DNA of 64,000 nucleotides from Priestia megaterium (GTDB lineage Bacteria; Bacillota; Bacilli; Bacillales; Bacillaceae_H). The DNA lies in the NCBI RefSeq assembly GCF_009497655.1, contig NZ_CP023317.1, positions 4,183,501 to 4,247,500 on the forward strand. Reading direction: 5' to 3'. Shown piece after piece: positions 8,177-16,930 of this stretch; positions within the stretch are counted from its first letter, which is position 1; each line of letters opens with the position of its first letter. A program made the translations under genes and the position numbers. The notes beneath the pieces were generated by a model, which worked only from the letters and a program-made list of their open reading frames with translations, did not search any database and was not told the origin of the DNA.

Positions 8177-8594
8177 GTTTCTTCTCCTCCTCTAGTGTTT
8201 TTTCACAGAGCTCATAAAGAACACCGTTTGCTGATTTTGGATGCAAAAAAGCAATGGATGCTTCCCCTGCGCCTTTTCGCGGAACATCGTCAATCATTTG
8301 TACACCCTTTTCCTTTAACTCGTTAATCCGTTCTTCAATCGTGCGCACACCTAAAGCAACATGATGAAGACCTTCACCTCTCTTTTTGATAAACGCGCCG
8401 ACCGCACTGTCTTCAAAGAGTGGCTCTAATAATTCAATTTTTACGTTGCCGCACTGAATAAAAGCAACTTTTACTCCTTGTTCTTCTACTTCTTCTACTT
8501 TTAATAGAGACAGTCCTAATACCTTTTCATAAAATGGGAGGCTGCCTTCAATTGATTTTACAGCTATTCCTATGTGGTCAATTCCTTTTATCAC
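8169..8594 (-). CDS. mce: Methylmalonyl-CoA epimerase (VOC fold, YqjC)
   Basis: Converts (S)- to (R)-methylmalonyl-CoA, the form used by the mutase. The 141 residues form two beta-alpha-beta-beta-beta modules. Metal-ligand positions are visible: H in KGIDHIGIAV, E in KIELLEPL, H in LHHVALGV, and E in NGVLYELCEK. The GTG at 8594 is chosen because AGAGGTGAGAAA precedes it and the protein then begins at the conserved IDHIGIAV. The longer frame to 8828 overlaps the opposite-strand prli42 gene. First gene of the yqjC-D-E unit. Confidence 0.88.
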   Translation of the reverse strand: MIKGIDHIGIAVKSIEGSLPFYEKVLGLSLLKVEEVEEQGVKVAFIQCGNVKIELLEPLFEDSAVGAFIKKRGEGLHHVALGVRTIEERINELKEKGVQMIDDVPRKGAGEASIAFLHPKSANGVLYELCEKTLEEEKKHG

Positions 8595-8742
8595 TTTCTC
8601 ACCTCTTAAAAAAGCGTTTTCATTTACACATATTCTTGAAAACAAAAGAAATCTCCTGCTCGCGTATCTACAGAAAGTTGCTTGTCTAAGCAGCGGAAGA
8701 CATGTAAAATAAGAAAAAAACGTGTAGGAGGACTTTGGTTGT

Positions 8743-8838
8743 ATGTCTAATAAGAAAATCCAAAAAACCATTGTGTTTTTAATGCTTCTTGTCATGTTAA
8801 TATCCACGCTTTTAGCGGGACTTGCCATGTGGTTTTAA
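8743..8838 (+). CDS. prli42: Stressosome-associated membrane micropeptide Prli42
   Basis: A 31-residue protein (MSNKKIQKTIVFLM then a hydrophobic helix ending AMWF). It consists of a short basic cytoplasmic end and one transmembrane helix. This layout and the SNKK start match Prli42, the tiny Firmicutes membrane protein reported to anchor the stressosome in Listeria. An AGGAGG site (8726-8731) lies 11 nt before the ATG. It is encoded opposite to its neighbours, in the gap between yqjC and the L,D-transpeptidase. Too short for most gene callers. Confidence 0.7.
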   Translation: MSNKKIQKTIVFLMLLVMLISTLLAGLAMWF

Positions 8839-8899
8839 TCGGGACTGATGACGAAAAACATAGCTGCACTGCTGTTTCTGTGTGCAATGCAAACATATA

Positions 8900-8929
8900 A
8901 AAAGACTGGTGACTAGTCACCAGTCTTTT
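8900..8929 (-). terminator. Terminator between the L,D-transpeptidase and prli42 (possibly bidirectional)
   Basis: A perfect 30-base palindrome AAAAGACTGGTGAC/its complement, with a T run on the minus strand and a shorter TTTT on the plus strand. It can serve both convergent genes. The L,D-transpeptidase stop lies inside it. Confidence 0.8.
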
Positions 8930-9437
8930 GCTGTATATTCACAATCCCTTTTTGGGCGGCTAACTCTTCAAAAGATTGATCTGTAGATACAATCCATACT
9001 TTTGTACCTAACGGGACTTGATCATATAGATGGCTTACTTCACGATTTTCTACGCGAATACAGCCATTCGATACATATTTACCGATGGAATCCGGCTGAT
9101 TTGTACCATGGATGCCATAAATACGTCCGTCAGTCTCTCTTGCATCAAATCCAATCCACCTTACACCTAGAGGATTTTGAGGAGCGCCTCCTTCAATGTT
9201 ACTTCTCCGATAATAAGGATTAACAGCTTTTACTGTTACCGTGAACTCTCCTTCGGGCGTCAGATTAACTGTTTTCCCCGTTGCTACTTTAATAATTTGT
9301 TTAATTTCTTTATTTTGAATATAAGCAAGCTCATTGCTTTGTTTATTAATAATAATATAAGGATCATTTGGCAACGGATTTTCTCCTAATGGCCAAACCG
9401 GAGATAGTAGTAAAAGGATAAAAGCAAACACATGCAC
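8913..9437 (-). CDS. Exported L,D-transpeptidase (YkuD domain)
   Basis: Cell-wall enzyme that forms 3-3 peptidoglycan cross-links or modifies stem peptides. About 174 residues. An N-terminal hydrophobic stretch (VFAFILLLLSPVWPLG) probably exports it. The YkuD domain follows with TPEGEFTVTV, GIHGTNQPDSIG and the catalytic SNGCIRV (conserved His and Cys-Arg). There is no LysM domain. The start is uncertain: a GTG at 9437 sits 5 nt after GGTGG, whereas the frame is open from a GTG at 9449. It occupies the place of yqjB in B. subtilis and stands alone between two terminators. Confidence 0.82.
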   Translation of the reverse strand: MHVFAFILLLLSPVWPLGENPLPNDPYIIINKQSNELAYIQNKEIKQIIKVATGKTVNLTPEGEFTVTVKAVNPYYRRSNIEGGAPQNPLGVRWIGFDARETDGRIYGIHGTNQPDSIGKYVSNGCIRVENREVSHLYDQVPLGTKVWIVSTDQSFEELAAQKGIVNIQQKTGD

Positions 9438-9469
9438 GTAATCCACCACCTTACGTTAGTCCTAAGTAA

Positions 9470-9495
9470 AAGACAAGAGAGATATCTCTTGTCTT
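9470..9495 (-). terminator. Rho-independent terminator after yqjA
   Basis: Perfect 26-base palindrome built on AAGACAAGAGAGA, followed on the minus strand by TTTT. It lies about 40 nt past the yqjA stop. Confidence 0.75.
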
Positions 9496-9535
9496 ATTTA
9501 GTGTTCGTAAGCAAGATAAACAACATGCATGCTGT

Positions 9536-10486
9536 TTAACTTATTTTTAAGGTTTGTTTAATAACCAAATATTGTTCAATTTCTTTGACTACGTGCAGTA
9601 AATCGGCACGCGCTTCAAACTCTTCCCGCGTTTTAGGAAGCGGCATCTCTGCAAACGCTTCTCGTAGATGCTGAAGTTTGGCTAAAAATAATTTTGCTGT
9701 ATTACCAGGGTGGATGGATAGACTTAATTCTTCAATGAAATCGGCAATCATGTAGCGCTGTTCTACTACCAGATCAATAGCGGTAATGAGAGGAAGCGTG
9801 CGTTCAATAATTTCAAGCTGTTTTTCACGAATTTTAAAATAGCGGTAATAATAATTTTCCCCACGAACAAAATGATTTTCTACATCACGAAACGCAAGGC
9901 TTTTTGCTTTTTCTAAAATTTTTACCGTATCTGCAATTTCCTTACCGTCCCAACTGCTGTCATTGGTTCTGAGATACAGGGCGATTTCCTTTAACATCGA
10001 CCGGAAATTTTCTTCAATTTCTTGCTGATACGTGCGAAGCTCTTGATCTAAACTTGGCATATATAAATTCACAAGCAGGGCAACACCTATCCCAATTACA
10101 ATTAAGCCAAGTTCATTAAAGACGATTCCCCATGTCATATTGCCTTTGGAGTAAATATGAAGCAAAATAACGGAGCTTGTAACAATGCCTGCATTAACTT
10201 TGAATATAACCGTAACCGGGATAAACAAAAGCAGCATCAGTCCTATAACAAGTGGATGATAAGCAATCCCTTCAAAGAATATAAACGAAAACAGAATGGA
10301 TAAAGAACAAGCAATAAAACGATCGCTTGCACTTCGCAACGATTTTTTCTTTGAATTTTGAATGCACAAAATGGTGATAATTCCAGCTGATACAAAAAAC
10401 TCGAGGTGAAAGAACTGAGCTATAATAATAGCCAGTGATGTACCGACGGCTGTTTTAATTGTCCGGTACCCAATTTTAAATTTCAT
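9536..10486 (-). CDS. yqjA: Aromatic-acid-exporter family membrane protein (YqjA)
   Basis: Integral membrane protein of 316 residues with four to five N-terminal transmembrane segments (residues about 12-140, e.g. GTSLAIIIAQFF, SILFSFIFFEGI, LIVIGIGVALLV). A charged helical cytoplasmic domain of about 170 residues follows. This is the layout of the aromatic acid exporter / DUF939 family and of B. subtilis YqjA. Transported substrate unknown. The ATG at 10486 follows TAGGAG. It is monocistronic and convergent with nothing nearby. Confidence 0.8.
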   Translation of the reverse strand: MKFKIGYRTIKTAVGTSLAIIIAQFFHLEFFVSAGIITILCIQNSKKKSLRSASDRFIACSLSILFSFIFFEGIAYHPLVIGLMLLLFIPVTVIFKVNAGIVTSSVILLHIYSKGNMTWGIVFNELGLIVIGIGVALLVNLYMPSLDQELRTYQQEIEENFRSMLKEIALYLRTNDSSWDGKEIADTVKILEKAKSLAFRDVENHFVRGENYYYRYFKIREKQLEIIERTLPLITAIDLVVEQRYMIADFIEELSLSIHPGNTAKLFLAKLQHLREAFAEMPLPKTREEFEARADLLHVVKEIEQYLVIKQTLKIS

Positions 10487-10603
10487 TTTCTAGACTCCTA
10501 CATGTTGGTTTCTTTTTAGTGTGATAAAATACTCTATTCTTTATTAACACGAATAGAAAAATAACACAACCTTAAATCTTGCTGTACCGTATAAATTTCA
10601 ATA

Positions 10604-10644
10604 AAAAAAGTGCAGAAAAGATCGTACTCTTCCTGCACTTTTTT
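10604..10644 (-). terminator. Terminator of the artPQR operon
   Basis: Stem AAAAAAGTGCAG paired with CTGCACTTTTTT around a 17-nt internal section, directly after the artR stop, with U-rich flanks on both strands. Confidence 0.85.
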
Positions 10645-10645
10645 A

Positions 10646-11368
10646 TTATAAAATCTTTTCTAAGAAATCTTTAGCACGCTTGCTTTTAGGCGCTGAAAAA
10701 AATTCAGCCGGAGGCGCATCTTCAACAAGCACACCGCCGTCTAAAAACAGCACGCGATCTGCTACTTCTCGTGCAAATCCCATTTCATGCGTTACAATGA
10801 CCATCGTCATTCCTGTTTCTGTTAGCGACTTCATTACATCTAGTACTTCTTTTACCATCTCTGGATCCAATGCTGATGTTGGTTCGTCAAACAGCATTAC
10901 TTTCGGCTCCATTGCCAATGCTCTTGCAATAGCTACACGCTGCTTTTGACCGCCCGATAAGCGACTTGGAAACTCGTTGGCTTTTTGAGCAAGTCCAACT
11001 TTTTGGAGTAATTCTTTGCCTTTAGCAACAGCCGTTTCTCTTGACACGCCTTTTACCGTCATCGGAGCATACGTCAAATTTTCAAGCACTGTCATATGTG
11101 GAAACAAGTGAAAATGCTGAAATACCATTCCTACATTTTCACGCACACGCATAATGTTTGTTTTTTTATCTGTAATCACTTGACCGTTAATGGAAACTAA
11201 TCCGCTCGTCGGTTCTTCAAGCAGGTTCATACAGCGTAAAAAAGTAGATTTACCAGAACCAGAAGGGCCAATAACAGCTACGACTTCTTTTTCCTTAATC
11301 GTAGTTGAAATACCTTTTAAAACGTCATTCTTACCAAATGATTTGTGTAAATTTTCAACGTTAATCAC
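10646..11368 (-). CDS. artR: Polar amino acid (arginine-type) ABC transporter ATP-binding protein
   Basis: ATPase subunit, 240 residues. It has Walker [10 protein letters not shown] (about residue 34), Q-loop [16 protein letters not shown] signature [15 protein letters not shown], Walker [14 protein letters not shown] and H-loop VTHEMGF. These features and its length are typical of the GlnQ/ArtR subfamily. It overlaps the end of artQ by 8 bases and is the last gene before a terminator. It corresponds to B. subtilis ArtR (YqiZ). Arginine as substrate is inferred from synteny. Confidence 0.92.
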   Translation of the reverse strand: MINVENLHKSFGKNDVLKGISTTIKEKEVVAVIGPSGSGKSTFLRCMNLLEEPTSGLVSINGQVITDKKTNIMRVRENVGMVFQHFHLFPHMTVLENLTYAPMTVKGVSRETAVAKGKELLQKVGLAQKANEFPSRLSGGQKQRVAIARALAMEPKVMLFDEPTSALDPEMVKEVLDVMKSLTETGMTMVIVTHEMGFAREVADRVLFLDGGVLVEDAPPAEFFSAPKSKRAKDFLEKIL

Positions 11369-12032
11369 CTTTTCTCATTCTCCTCTCGACTGCTTTACCA
11401 AGGAGCGTTAAGCCCATTACCATTACATAATAAATCAACCCTGCAAAAATTAACGGTTCAAGGTAGGCGAATTTTTCTCCCCCTACAATGTAAGCACGGC
11501 GCATAATGTCGAGTGCTCCAATAACTGTAACGATAGCTGATTCCTTTGTTAATGTAATGAACTCATTCATTAAAGCAGGTAAAATATTTTTAAGTGCCTG
11601 TGGCAAAATAATTTGTCCCATCATGCGGCGATAAGGAATTCCTAACGCTAATGCCGCTTCACGCTGTCCTTTATCAACAGCTAAAATACCAGCGCGAATA
11701 ATTTCAGATATATATGCTGCAGAGTTTAGCCCGAACGCAGCAACGGCCGCTGGAAACGGGGCAATATCAAACCCGAGCAGCTGAGGTAATCCAAAGTATA
11801 TTAATAATAATTGCAGTACAAGCGGTGTTCCGCGAAACACGGACGTATATGCATCCGCAAACCATTGAAGAGGTTTATTGCGGCTGATTTTACATAAAGA
11901 TAAAATAACTCCCAGCACAAACCCTAAAATTGCTGAAGCTAGGACTATCTGTATCGTTACCCCTATCCCTTTTAAAATATAAGGCATAGAAGGCACGATT
12001 TGCGAAAAATCCAAATTCATGCCTAGTTCCAT
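11361..12032 (-). CDS. artQ: Amino acid ABC transporter permease
   Basis: Membrane subunit of about 219-223 residues with around five transmembrane helices. The permease EAA-type loop reads [24 protein letters not shown], where the ATPase docks. It lies between artP (19 nt upstream) and artR (8-base overlap). Two starts are possible: ATG 12032 directly after GAGAGGA, or ATG 12020, which gives MNLDFSQI and better spacing. Corresponds to B. subtilis ArtQ (YqiY). Confidence 0.9.
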   Translation of the reverse strand: MELGMNLDFSQIVPSMPYILKGIGVTIQIVLASAILGFVLGVILSLCKISRNKPLQWFADAYTSVFRGTPLVLQLLLIYFGLPQLLGFDIAPFPAAVAAFGLNSAAYISEIIRAGILAVDKGQREAALALGIPYRRMMGQIILPQALKNILPALMNEFITLTKESAIVTVIGALDIMRRAYIVGGEKFAYLEPLIFAGLIYYVMVMGLTLLGKAVERRMRKGD

Positions 12033-12051
12033 TCCTCTCTAACTATCATTC

Positions 12052-12861
12052 TTATTTTTGGTCGTCAAACCACTTAACGATTAATTTATCCAATTCACCG
12101 TTTTCTTTCATTTTCTTTAATTCACGGTTAAAGTCATTCGTTAGCTTGCTGTCTTTAGGAAATGCGATTGCTGATCCTTTACTTGAATCGGGACGTCCTG
12201 TATCAGACATTTGCAAGCTTTTGTCTTTGTTCACATACCCTTTAGCTACTGTATCTTCAATAATCGCTGCATCGATACGATTTGATTTCATTTCTTGAAT
12301 TAGTTCTGGAATACGGTCACGCGTTGTTACATTTACTCCGTCAACTTCTTTTGCAATTTCTTTTGCTTCGTCTGCTTGAATAGAAGAAGTTTGTACACCG
12401 ACTGTTTTTCCTTTTAGTTCTTCTGCGTTTTTAATTGGCGCATCTTTCTTCGATACAATCATGTTTTTTGCTTCGTAGTATACGTCTGAGAAGTCCACGT
12501 TCTTTTTACGCTTTTCAGTTGGCGTCATACCGGCTAAAACTAAATCGACTTTATTAGATTGTAAAGCTGGAATTAATCCGCCAAATTCCATATCCTTTAC
12601 CTGCACGTCATAGCCTAACTTTTTACCGATTGTTTTTGCTAAATCTACGTCAAATCCGATTGCTTCACTATCACCTTTTGCCGTATCAATATATTCAAAG
12701 GGTGGGTAATCTGCTGATGTTCCCATTACAAGTACTTTTTTATCTTTGTCGTCGCTGCTTGCTCCGCCATTAGACGTTCCTTCTCCTGCTCCGCATGCAG
12801 CTAAAACGCCTGCTGTTAAGAGACCAATTGCCGTTACCGATAACCACTTTTTCAATTTCAT
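12052..12861 (-). CDS. artP: Amino acid ABC transporter substrate-binding lipoprotein
   Basis: Extracellular solute-binding protein, 269 residues. A lipoprotein signal (MKLKKWLSV...) is followed by lipobox LAAC with cysteine at about residue 23 and a Gly/Ser-rich linker. The mature part is a family 3 periplasmic-binding fold, with SADYPPFEYID at its start, AIGFDVDLAK and GMTPTEKRKKNVDFSDVYY visible. It is the first gene of artPQR and corresponds to B. subtilis ArtP (YqiX). The 240-bp upstream gap is AT-rich and must hold the operon promoter. Confidence 0.92.
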   Translation of the reverse strand: MKLKKWLSVTAIGLLTAGVLAACGAGEGTSNGGASSDDKDKKVLVMGTSADYPPFEYIDTAKGDSEAIGFDVDLAKTIGKKLGYDVQVKDMEFGGLIPALQSNKVDLVLAGMTPTEKRKKNVDFSDVYYEAKNMIVSKKDAPIKNAEELKGKTVGVQTSSIQADEAKEIAKEVDGVNVTTRDRIPELIQEMKSNRIDAAIIEDTVAKGYVNKDKSLQMSDTGRPDSSKGSAIAFPKDSKLTNDFNRELKKMKENGELDKLIVKWFDDQK

Positions 12862-13104
12862 CTTCGTTCCCCCTAGTTTATTCCTTACATTATTTTTTAA
12901 AAATTAATAATATTATGAAATAAGTTTTTTACTATTGCAAGTAAATGTCGAAATTTAAATATATATTCATATAAATGTATTTTAACACAACATTATAAAT
13001 ATGCAATATCTTTTTTAAATATAAGTTTCACTATTTGAAAATACCTTTTCTCAACATTTTCCACTCATTAGAAAGCCTGCATACAGACGGATAAAAAAAT
13101 GCAT

Positions 13105-13133
13105 AAAAAAAGAAGCCGTTCAAAACGGCTTCT
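13105..13133 (-). terminator. Rho-independent terminator after brxB
   Basis: Stem AGAAGCCGTT with AACGGCTTCT just after the brxB stop, followed on the minus strand by TTTTTTT. Confidence 0.9.
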
Positions 13134-13136
13134 CTC

Positions 13137-13574
13137 TTACACTTCTTCACAGTTCTGTTCGAACGCTTCTTGCAGCTTCATCACAACTGACATTGGCTCA
13201 TGGCCTTCAATTTCGTGACGCTCTACCATTGTGATAATTTTTCCGTCTTTTAATAAAGCGAAAGATGGAGATGAAGGCGGATAACCTTCAAAGTATTCGC
13301 GTGCACGCGCAGTTGCTTCTTTATCTTGCCCAGCAAATACTGTAACCAAGTTTGTTGGACGTTTATCATAATGTACAGCGTGCGCTGCAGCAGGTCTTGC
13401 AATACCTCCTGCACAACCGCAAACTGAATTCACCATTACAAGCGTTGTGCCAGGCTGTTTAAACGTTTCATCTACCGCTTCAGCCGTCGTTAATTCTGTA
13501 TAACCAGCAGCTGTAATTTCTTTACGGGCCTGACGAACAACGTCGTTCATAAACAAGTTAAAATCGATATTCAT
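13137..13574 (-). CDS. brxB: Bacilliredoxin BrxB (YqiW)
   Basis: Thioredoxin-fold protein of 145 residues that removes bacillithiol from S-bacillithiolated proteins. The CXC active site is visible in [14 protein letters not shown] (about residues 51-53), followed by the conserved [14 protein letters not shown]-like stretch (here [15 protein letters not shown]). The start MNIDFNLFM at 13574 is 7 nt from GGGAGG and matches the B. subtilis protein as I remember it. An upstream in-frame ATG at 13580 overlaps the ribosome-binding site. Its place next to artP matches yqiW-yqiX in B. subtilis. Confidence 0.93.
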   Translation of the reverse strand: MNIDFNLFMNDVVRQARKEITAAGYTELTTAEAVDETFKQPGTTLVMVNSVCGCAGGIARPAAAHAVHYDKRPTNLVTVFAGQDKEATARAREYFEGYPPSSPSFALLKDGKIITMVERHEIEGHEPMSVVMKLQEAFEQNCEEV

Positions 13575-13737
13575 TTTCATACCTCCCTTTTGCTATCTAT
13601 CCTTTATCATAGCAAACGAAAACTAAAAAGGCGATTGCTTTGACTCATTTTTTCTTGGTAATCAAGATTAAACAAGAAAAGAAATGGTGATACTGTTTTT
13701 ACAGCTAGAAAACCATACTCTTAACTCCCTAGTGTAG

Positions 13738-13765
13738 AAGGATCCGCATAAAATGCAGGATCCTT
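13738..13765. terminator. Hairpin after meaB, T-tract on the plus strand
   Basis: AAGGATCC and GGATCCTT pair around CATAAAATG-like bases immediately after the meaB stop. The run of T residues that normally completes a terminator is on the plus strand, while meaB is on the minus strand, where only CTACAC follows. It may be a weak minus-strand terminator. Confidence 0.4.
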
Positions 13766-13767
13766 TT

Positions 13768-14766
13768 TTACATTTCTTTCATCGCCTGCTGATAGATTTT
13801 AATCAAGTGTTGGAGAGCTTCAGCCATTGTGGCATCTCCGGTCATCATTTGTTTTTCAACATCCCCTAATGTTTGCTTAACTAAAGGATGTTCATAAAAT
13901 GATTCTTGTAAATATTCATTAACACTTGCTTGTAACCATGCCTTCATTTGCTTTTGTCTTACTGCATAAAACAGATCTTTTTTATTCATCCATTCCTTAT
14001 AGTCACAAATTATCTGCCATAAATGTTGAAACGACGCTTCTTCATAAGCAGAAGTTGTGATGACCTGTGGTTTCCACCCTCCGGAATGACCGTGAAGAAA
14101 ACCGATGACACTTTTGTATTCTTTTGCAGTCACTTCTGCTTTTAGCCGGTTATCCCCGTCTGCTTTATTTACACAAATTAAATTAACCCATTCAAGCAGC
14201 CCTTTTTTAATTCCTTGCAAATCATCTCCTGCTCCGGTTAAAGCAAGTAAAACAAAGAAGTCTACCATCTCTTTTACAATCATTTCACCTTGGCCAACAC
14301 CCATCGTTTCGACAAATATGATGTTATACCCAGCCGCTTCACAAAGAAAAATGGCTTCTCTCGTTTTAAGATGAACACCTCCAAGCGTTCCTTGAGAAGG
14401 TGAAGGACGGACAAAAGCGTTCTCTTGTTTGGCAAGCAGCTCCATTCTGGTTTTATCTCCTAAAATACTTCCTCCAGACAAGGTACTGCTTGGATCGACT
14501 GCTAAAACTGCAACGGAATGGCCATTTTTGCATAGATACGATCCAAATTTGTCAATCAGCGTACTTTTTCCTGCTCCTGGTACGCCAGTAAAACCAATGC
14601 GCACTGAATGCCCCGTATGGGGATAGATTTCTTTAATCAGCTGTTGTGCTATTGCTTTATGCTTCGGCGCTTTACTTTCAATTAAAGTAATGGCTTGAGC
14701 TAACGCTGTTCTTTTCCCTTCAAGCAGCCCTTGTTTATAATCTTGTACCGTTTTTAATTTCACCAA
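13768..14766 (-). CDS. meaB: Methylmalonyl-CoA mutase-associated GTPase MeaB (ArgK-like)
   Basis: G-protein chaperone that gates adenosylcobalamin loading into methylmalonyl-CoA mutase and protects it from inactivation. 332 residues. P-loop GVPGAGKST (about residue 61), GILGDKTRM, the E-T-M-G-V-G-Q-G motif (FVETMGVGQGE) and NKADGD base-recognition motif are visible. The start is a TTG at 14766 after GGTGAAG. It lies 13 nt downstream of mutB and is the third gene of mutA-mutB-meaB. Older databases often call this family ArgK, but the context makes the mutase role clear. Confidence 0.92.
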   Translation of the reverse strand: MVKLKTVQDYKQGLLEGKRTALAQAITLIESKAPKHKAIAQQLIKEIYPHTGHSVRIGFTGVPGAGKSTLIDKFGSYLCKNGHSVAVLAVDPSSTLSGGSILGDKTRMELLAKQENAFVRPSPSQGTLGGVHLKTREAIFLCEAAGYNIIFVETMGVGQGEMIVKEMVDFFVLLALTGAGDDLQGIKKGLLEWVNLICVNKADGDNRLKAEVTAKEYKSVIGFLHGHSGGWKPQVITTSAYEEASFQHLWQIICDYKEWMNKKDLFYAVRQKQMKAWLQASVNEYLQESFYEHPLVKQTLGDVEKQMMTGDATMAEALQHLIKIYQQAMKEM

Positions 14767-14779
14767 TTGTCTTCACCAA

Positions 14780-16930
14780 CTATTCTTCTAACCGTTTCTT
14801 TATTTCATGTAAGACGGAAACGGCCGCTTTTGGGATTACTGTTCCAGGTCCAAAGATTGCAGAAGCGCCGTGCTCTAAAAGAAATGAGTAGTCTTGTTTA
14901 GGAATAACGCCTCCGACAATAACAACGATATCGTCGCGCTCTAATTTCTTTAACTCATCAACAAGCTGCGGCAGTAACGTTTTATGCCCGGCTGCCAAAG
15001 AGCTTATGCCAATCACATGTACGTCGTTTTCTACAGCTTGCCTTGCTGTCTCTTCAGGCGTTTGAAATAAAGGGCCAATATCCACATCAAATCCAAGGTC
15101 AGCAAAGGCTGTTGAAATCACTTTTGATCCTCTGTCATGACCGTCTTGCCCCATTTTCGCCACTAAAATCCTTGGGCGTCTTCCTTCTTCCTCTAAAAAT
15201 TCAGCCGTGAGCTTTCGAACTTCTTCGATTTGATCTCGATGCGCAAACTCCGCACTGTATACCCCGCTGACTGACTTAGAAGTAGCCTGATGTCTTCCAG
15301 CCACTTTCTCAATGGCTTCTGAAATTTCACCTAGTGTAGCTCTAGCTCTTGCAGCTTCAACCGCAAAAGCAAGGAGATTCCCTTCGCCTGTTTTGGCACA
15401 AGTGGTCAGTCGATTAAGCGCTTCGAGTACCGCTTGTTCGTTACGTTCACTGCGTATTTTCTTTAGCTTTTCCAGCTGCTTCATTCGAACTGCTGTGTTA
15501 TCAATATCAAGAATATCGAGCGGTTCTTCTTGCTCCGGCTGAAACTGATTCACACCTACAATAATTTCTACCTGCGAGTCTATTCTTGCTTGTCTGCGCG
15601 CAGCAGCTTCTTCTATCTTCATTTTAGGTACGCCTGCTTCTATTGCTTTTGTCATTCCGCCGAGCTGCTCTATTTCTTCAAGGTGCTTCCACGCTTTTAT
15701 CATTAATTCATTCGTTAATGATTCCACATAATAAGAGCCTCCCCAAGGGTCAATGACGGAACAAATCTCCGTTTCATTTTGCAAATAAAGCTGCGTATTT
15801 CGAGCAATTCTAGCTGAAAAATCAGTCGGAAGAGCAATCGCTTCATCCAGTGCGTTTGTATGAAGCGATTGCGTATGTCCTGACACTGCAGCCAGAGCTT
15901 CGACGCATGTTCTAATAACATTATTAAATGGATCCTGCTCGGTTAAGCTCCATCCGGACGTTTGAGAATGCGTTCTAAGAGCAAGTGATTTAGGGTTGTC
16001 CGGCTCAAACTGTTTCATGAGTTTTGCCCACAGCAGCCTCCCCGCTCTCATTTTCGCTACTTCCATAAAGTAGTTCATTCCAATTGCCCAGAAAAAGGAT
16101 AGTCTCGGTGCAAACGCGTCAATTGAAATTCCTGCTTTCAAGCCGGTTCGTACATATTCAAGTCCATCTGCAAGCGTATAAGCAAGCTCTAAGTCTGCTG
16201 GAGCGCCTGCTTCTTGCATATGATAGCCTGATATACTAATACTGTTAAATTTCGGCATATGCTCCGCTGTATATTTAAAAATATCCGCAATGATTCGCAT
16301 GGACATTTCAGGAGGATAAATATACGTATTGCGCACCATATATTCTTTTAAAATATCGTTTTGAATCGTTCCAGCCAGCTTTTCTTTTTTTACTCCTTGT
16401 TCTTCAGCTGTTACGATGTAGAAAGCTAAAATAGGAAGAACCGCCCCGTTCATCGTCATCGACACGGACATTTGATCAAGCGGAATCCCTTCAAACAGCT
16501 GCTTCATATCAATCATTGAATCAATTGCCACTCCTGCTTTCCCTACATCTCCAACAACTCTTGGATGATCAGAGTCATAGCCGCGGTGGGTAGCTAGGTC
16601 AAAAGCAACAGACAGCCCTTTCTGTCCAGCAGCTAGGTTTCGGCGGTAAAAGGCATTGCTTTCCTCCGCCGTTGAGTATCCTGCATACTGTCTAATCGTC
16701 CAAGGCCGATTCACATACATCGTTGCATACGGTCCTCTCACAAACGGTGGAATACCAGGTGCAAAGTGAATAAAGTCGAGGTCATCTCTGTCTTTTTTTG
16801 TATATAATGATTTTAATTCAATTTGTTCATTTGTTTGAAAAGCAGTGAATGAACTTTGAGTCACGTCCTCTTCCCTTTGCTGCTTTGAAAATGATAATGG
16901 AATATTAGAAAAAGAAGGCTTTTTATACAT
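14780..16930 (-). CDS. mutB: Methylmalonyl-CoA mutase, large (catalytic) subunit
   Basis: Adenosylcobalamin enzyme that rearranges (R)-methylmalonyl-CoA to succinyl-CoA. 716 residues. An N-terminal TIM-barrel substrate domain shows [20 protein letters not shown], a typical substrate-pocket segment. The C-terminal cobalamin domain (from about residue 590) has the base-off histidine motif in [11 protein letters not shown] (DXHXXG) and later GISSLAAGH and VIVGGVIP. The ATG at 16930 follows GGAGGTAGAAG and overlaps the end of mutA by 8 bases. It forms a heterodimer with MutA. Confidence 0.95.
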   Translation of the reverse strand: MYKKPSFSNIPLSFSKQQREEDVTQSSFTAFQTNEQIELKSLYTKKDRDDLDFIHFAPGIPPFVRGPYATMYVNRPWTIRQYAGYSTAEESNAFYRRNLAAGQKGLSVAFDLATHRGYDSDHPRVVGDVGKAGVAIDSMIDMKQLFEGIPLDQMSVSMTMNGAVLPILAFYIVTAEEQGVKKEKLAGTIQNDILKEYMVRNTYIYPPEMSMRIIADIFKYTAEHMPKFNSISISGYHMQEAGAPADLELAYTLADGLEYVRTGLKAGISIDAFAPRLSFFWAIGMNYFMEVAKMRAGRLLWAKLMKQFEPDNPKSLALRTHSQTSGWSLTEQDPFNNVIRTCVEALAAVSGHTQSLHTNALDEAIALPTDFSARIARNTQLYLQNETEICSVIDPWGGSYYVESLTNELMIKAWKHLEEIEQLGGMTKAIEAGVPKMKIEEAAARRQARIDSQVEIIVGVNQFQPEQEEPLDILDIDNTAVRMKQLEKLKKIRSERNEQAVLEALNRLTTCAKTGEGNLLAFAVEAARARATLGEISEAIEKVAGRHQATSKSVSGVYSAEFAHRDQIEEVRKLTAEFLEEEGRRPRILVAKMGQDGHDRGSKVISTAFADLGFDVDIGPLFQTPEETARQAVENDVHVIGISSLAAGHKTLLPQLVDELKKLERDDIVVIVGGVIPKQDYSFLLEHGASAIFGPGTVIPKAAVSVLHEIKKRLEE

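Noticed and set aside
12862-13110. T-box or other amino acid riboswitch before artP
   Set aside because: No T-box core sequence or long terminator-antiterminator pair is visible in this AT-rich gap.
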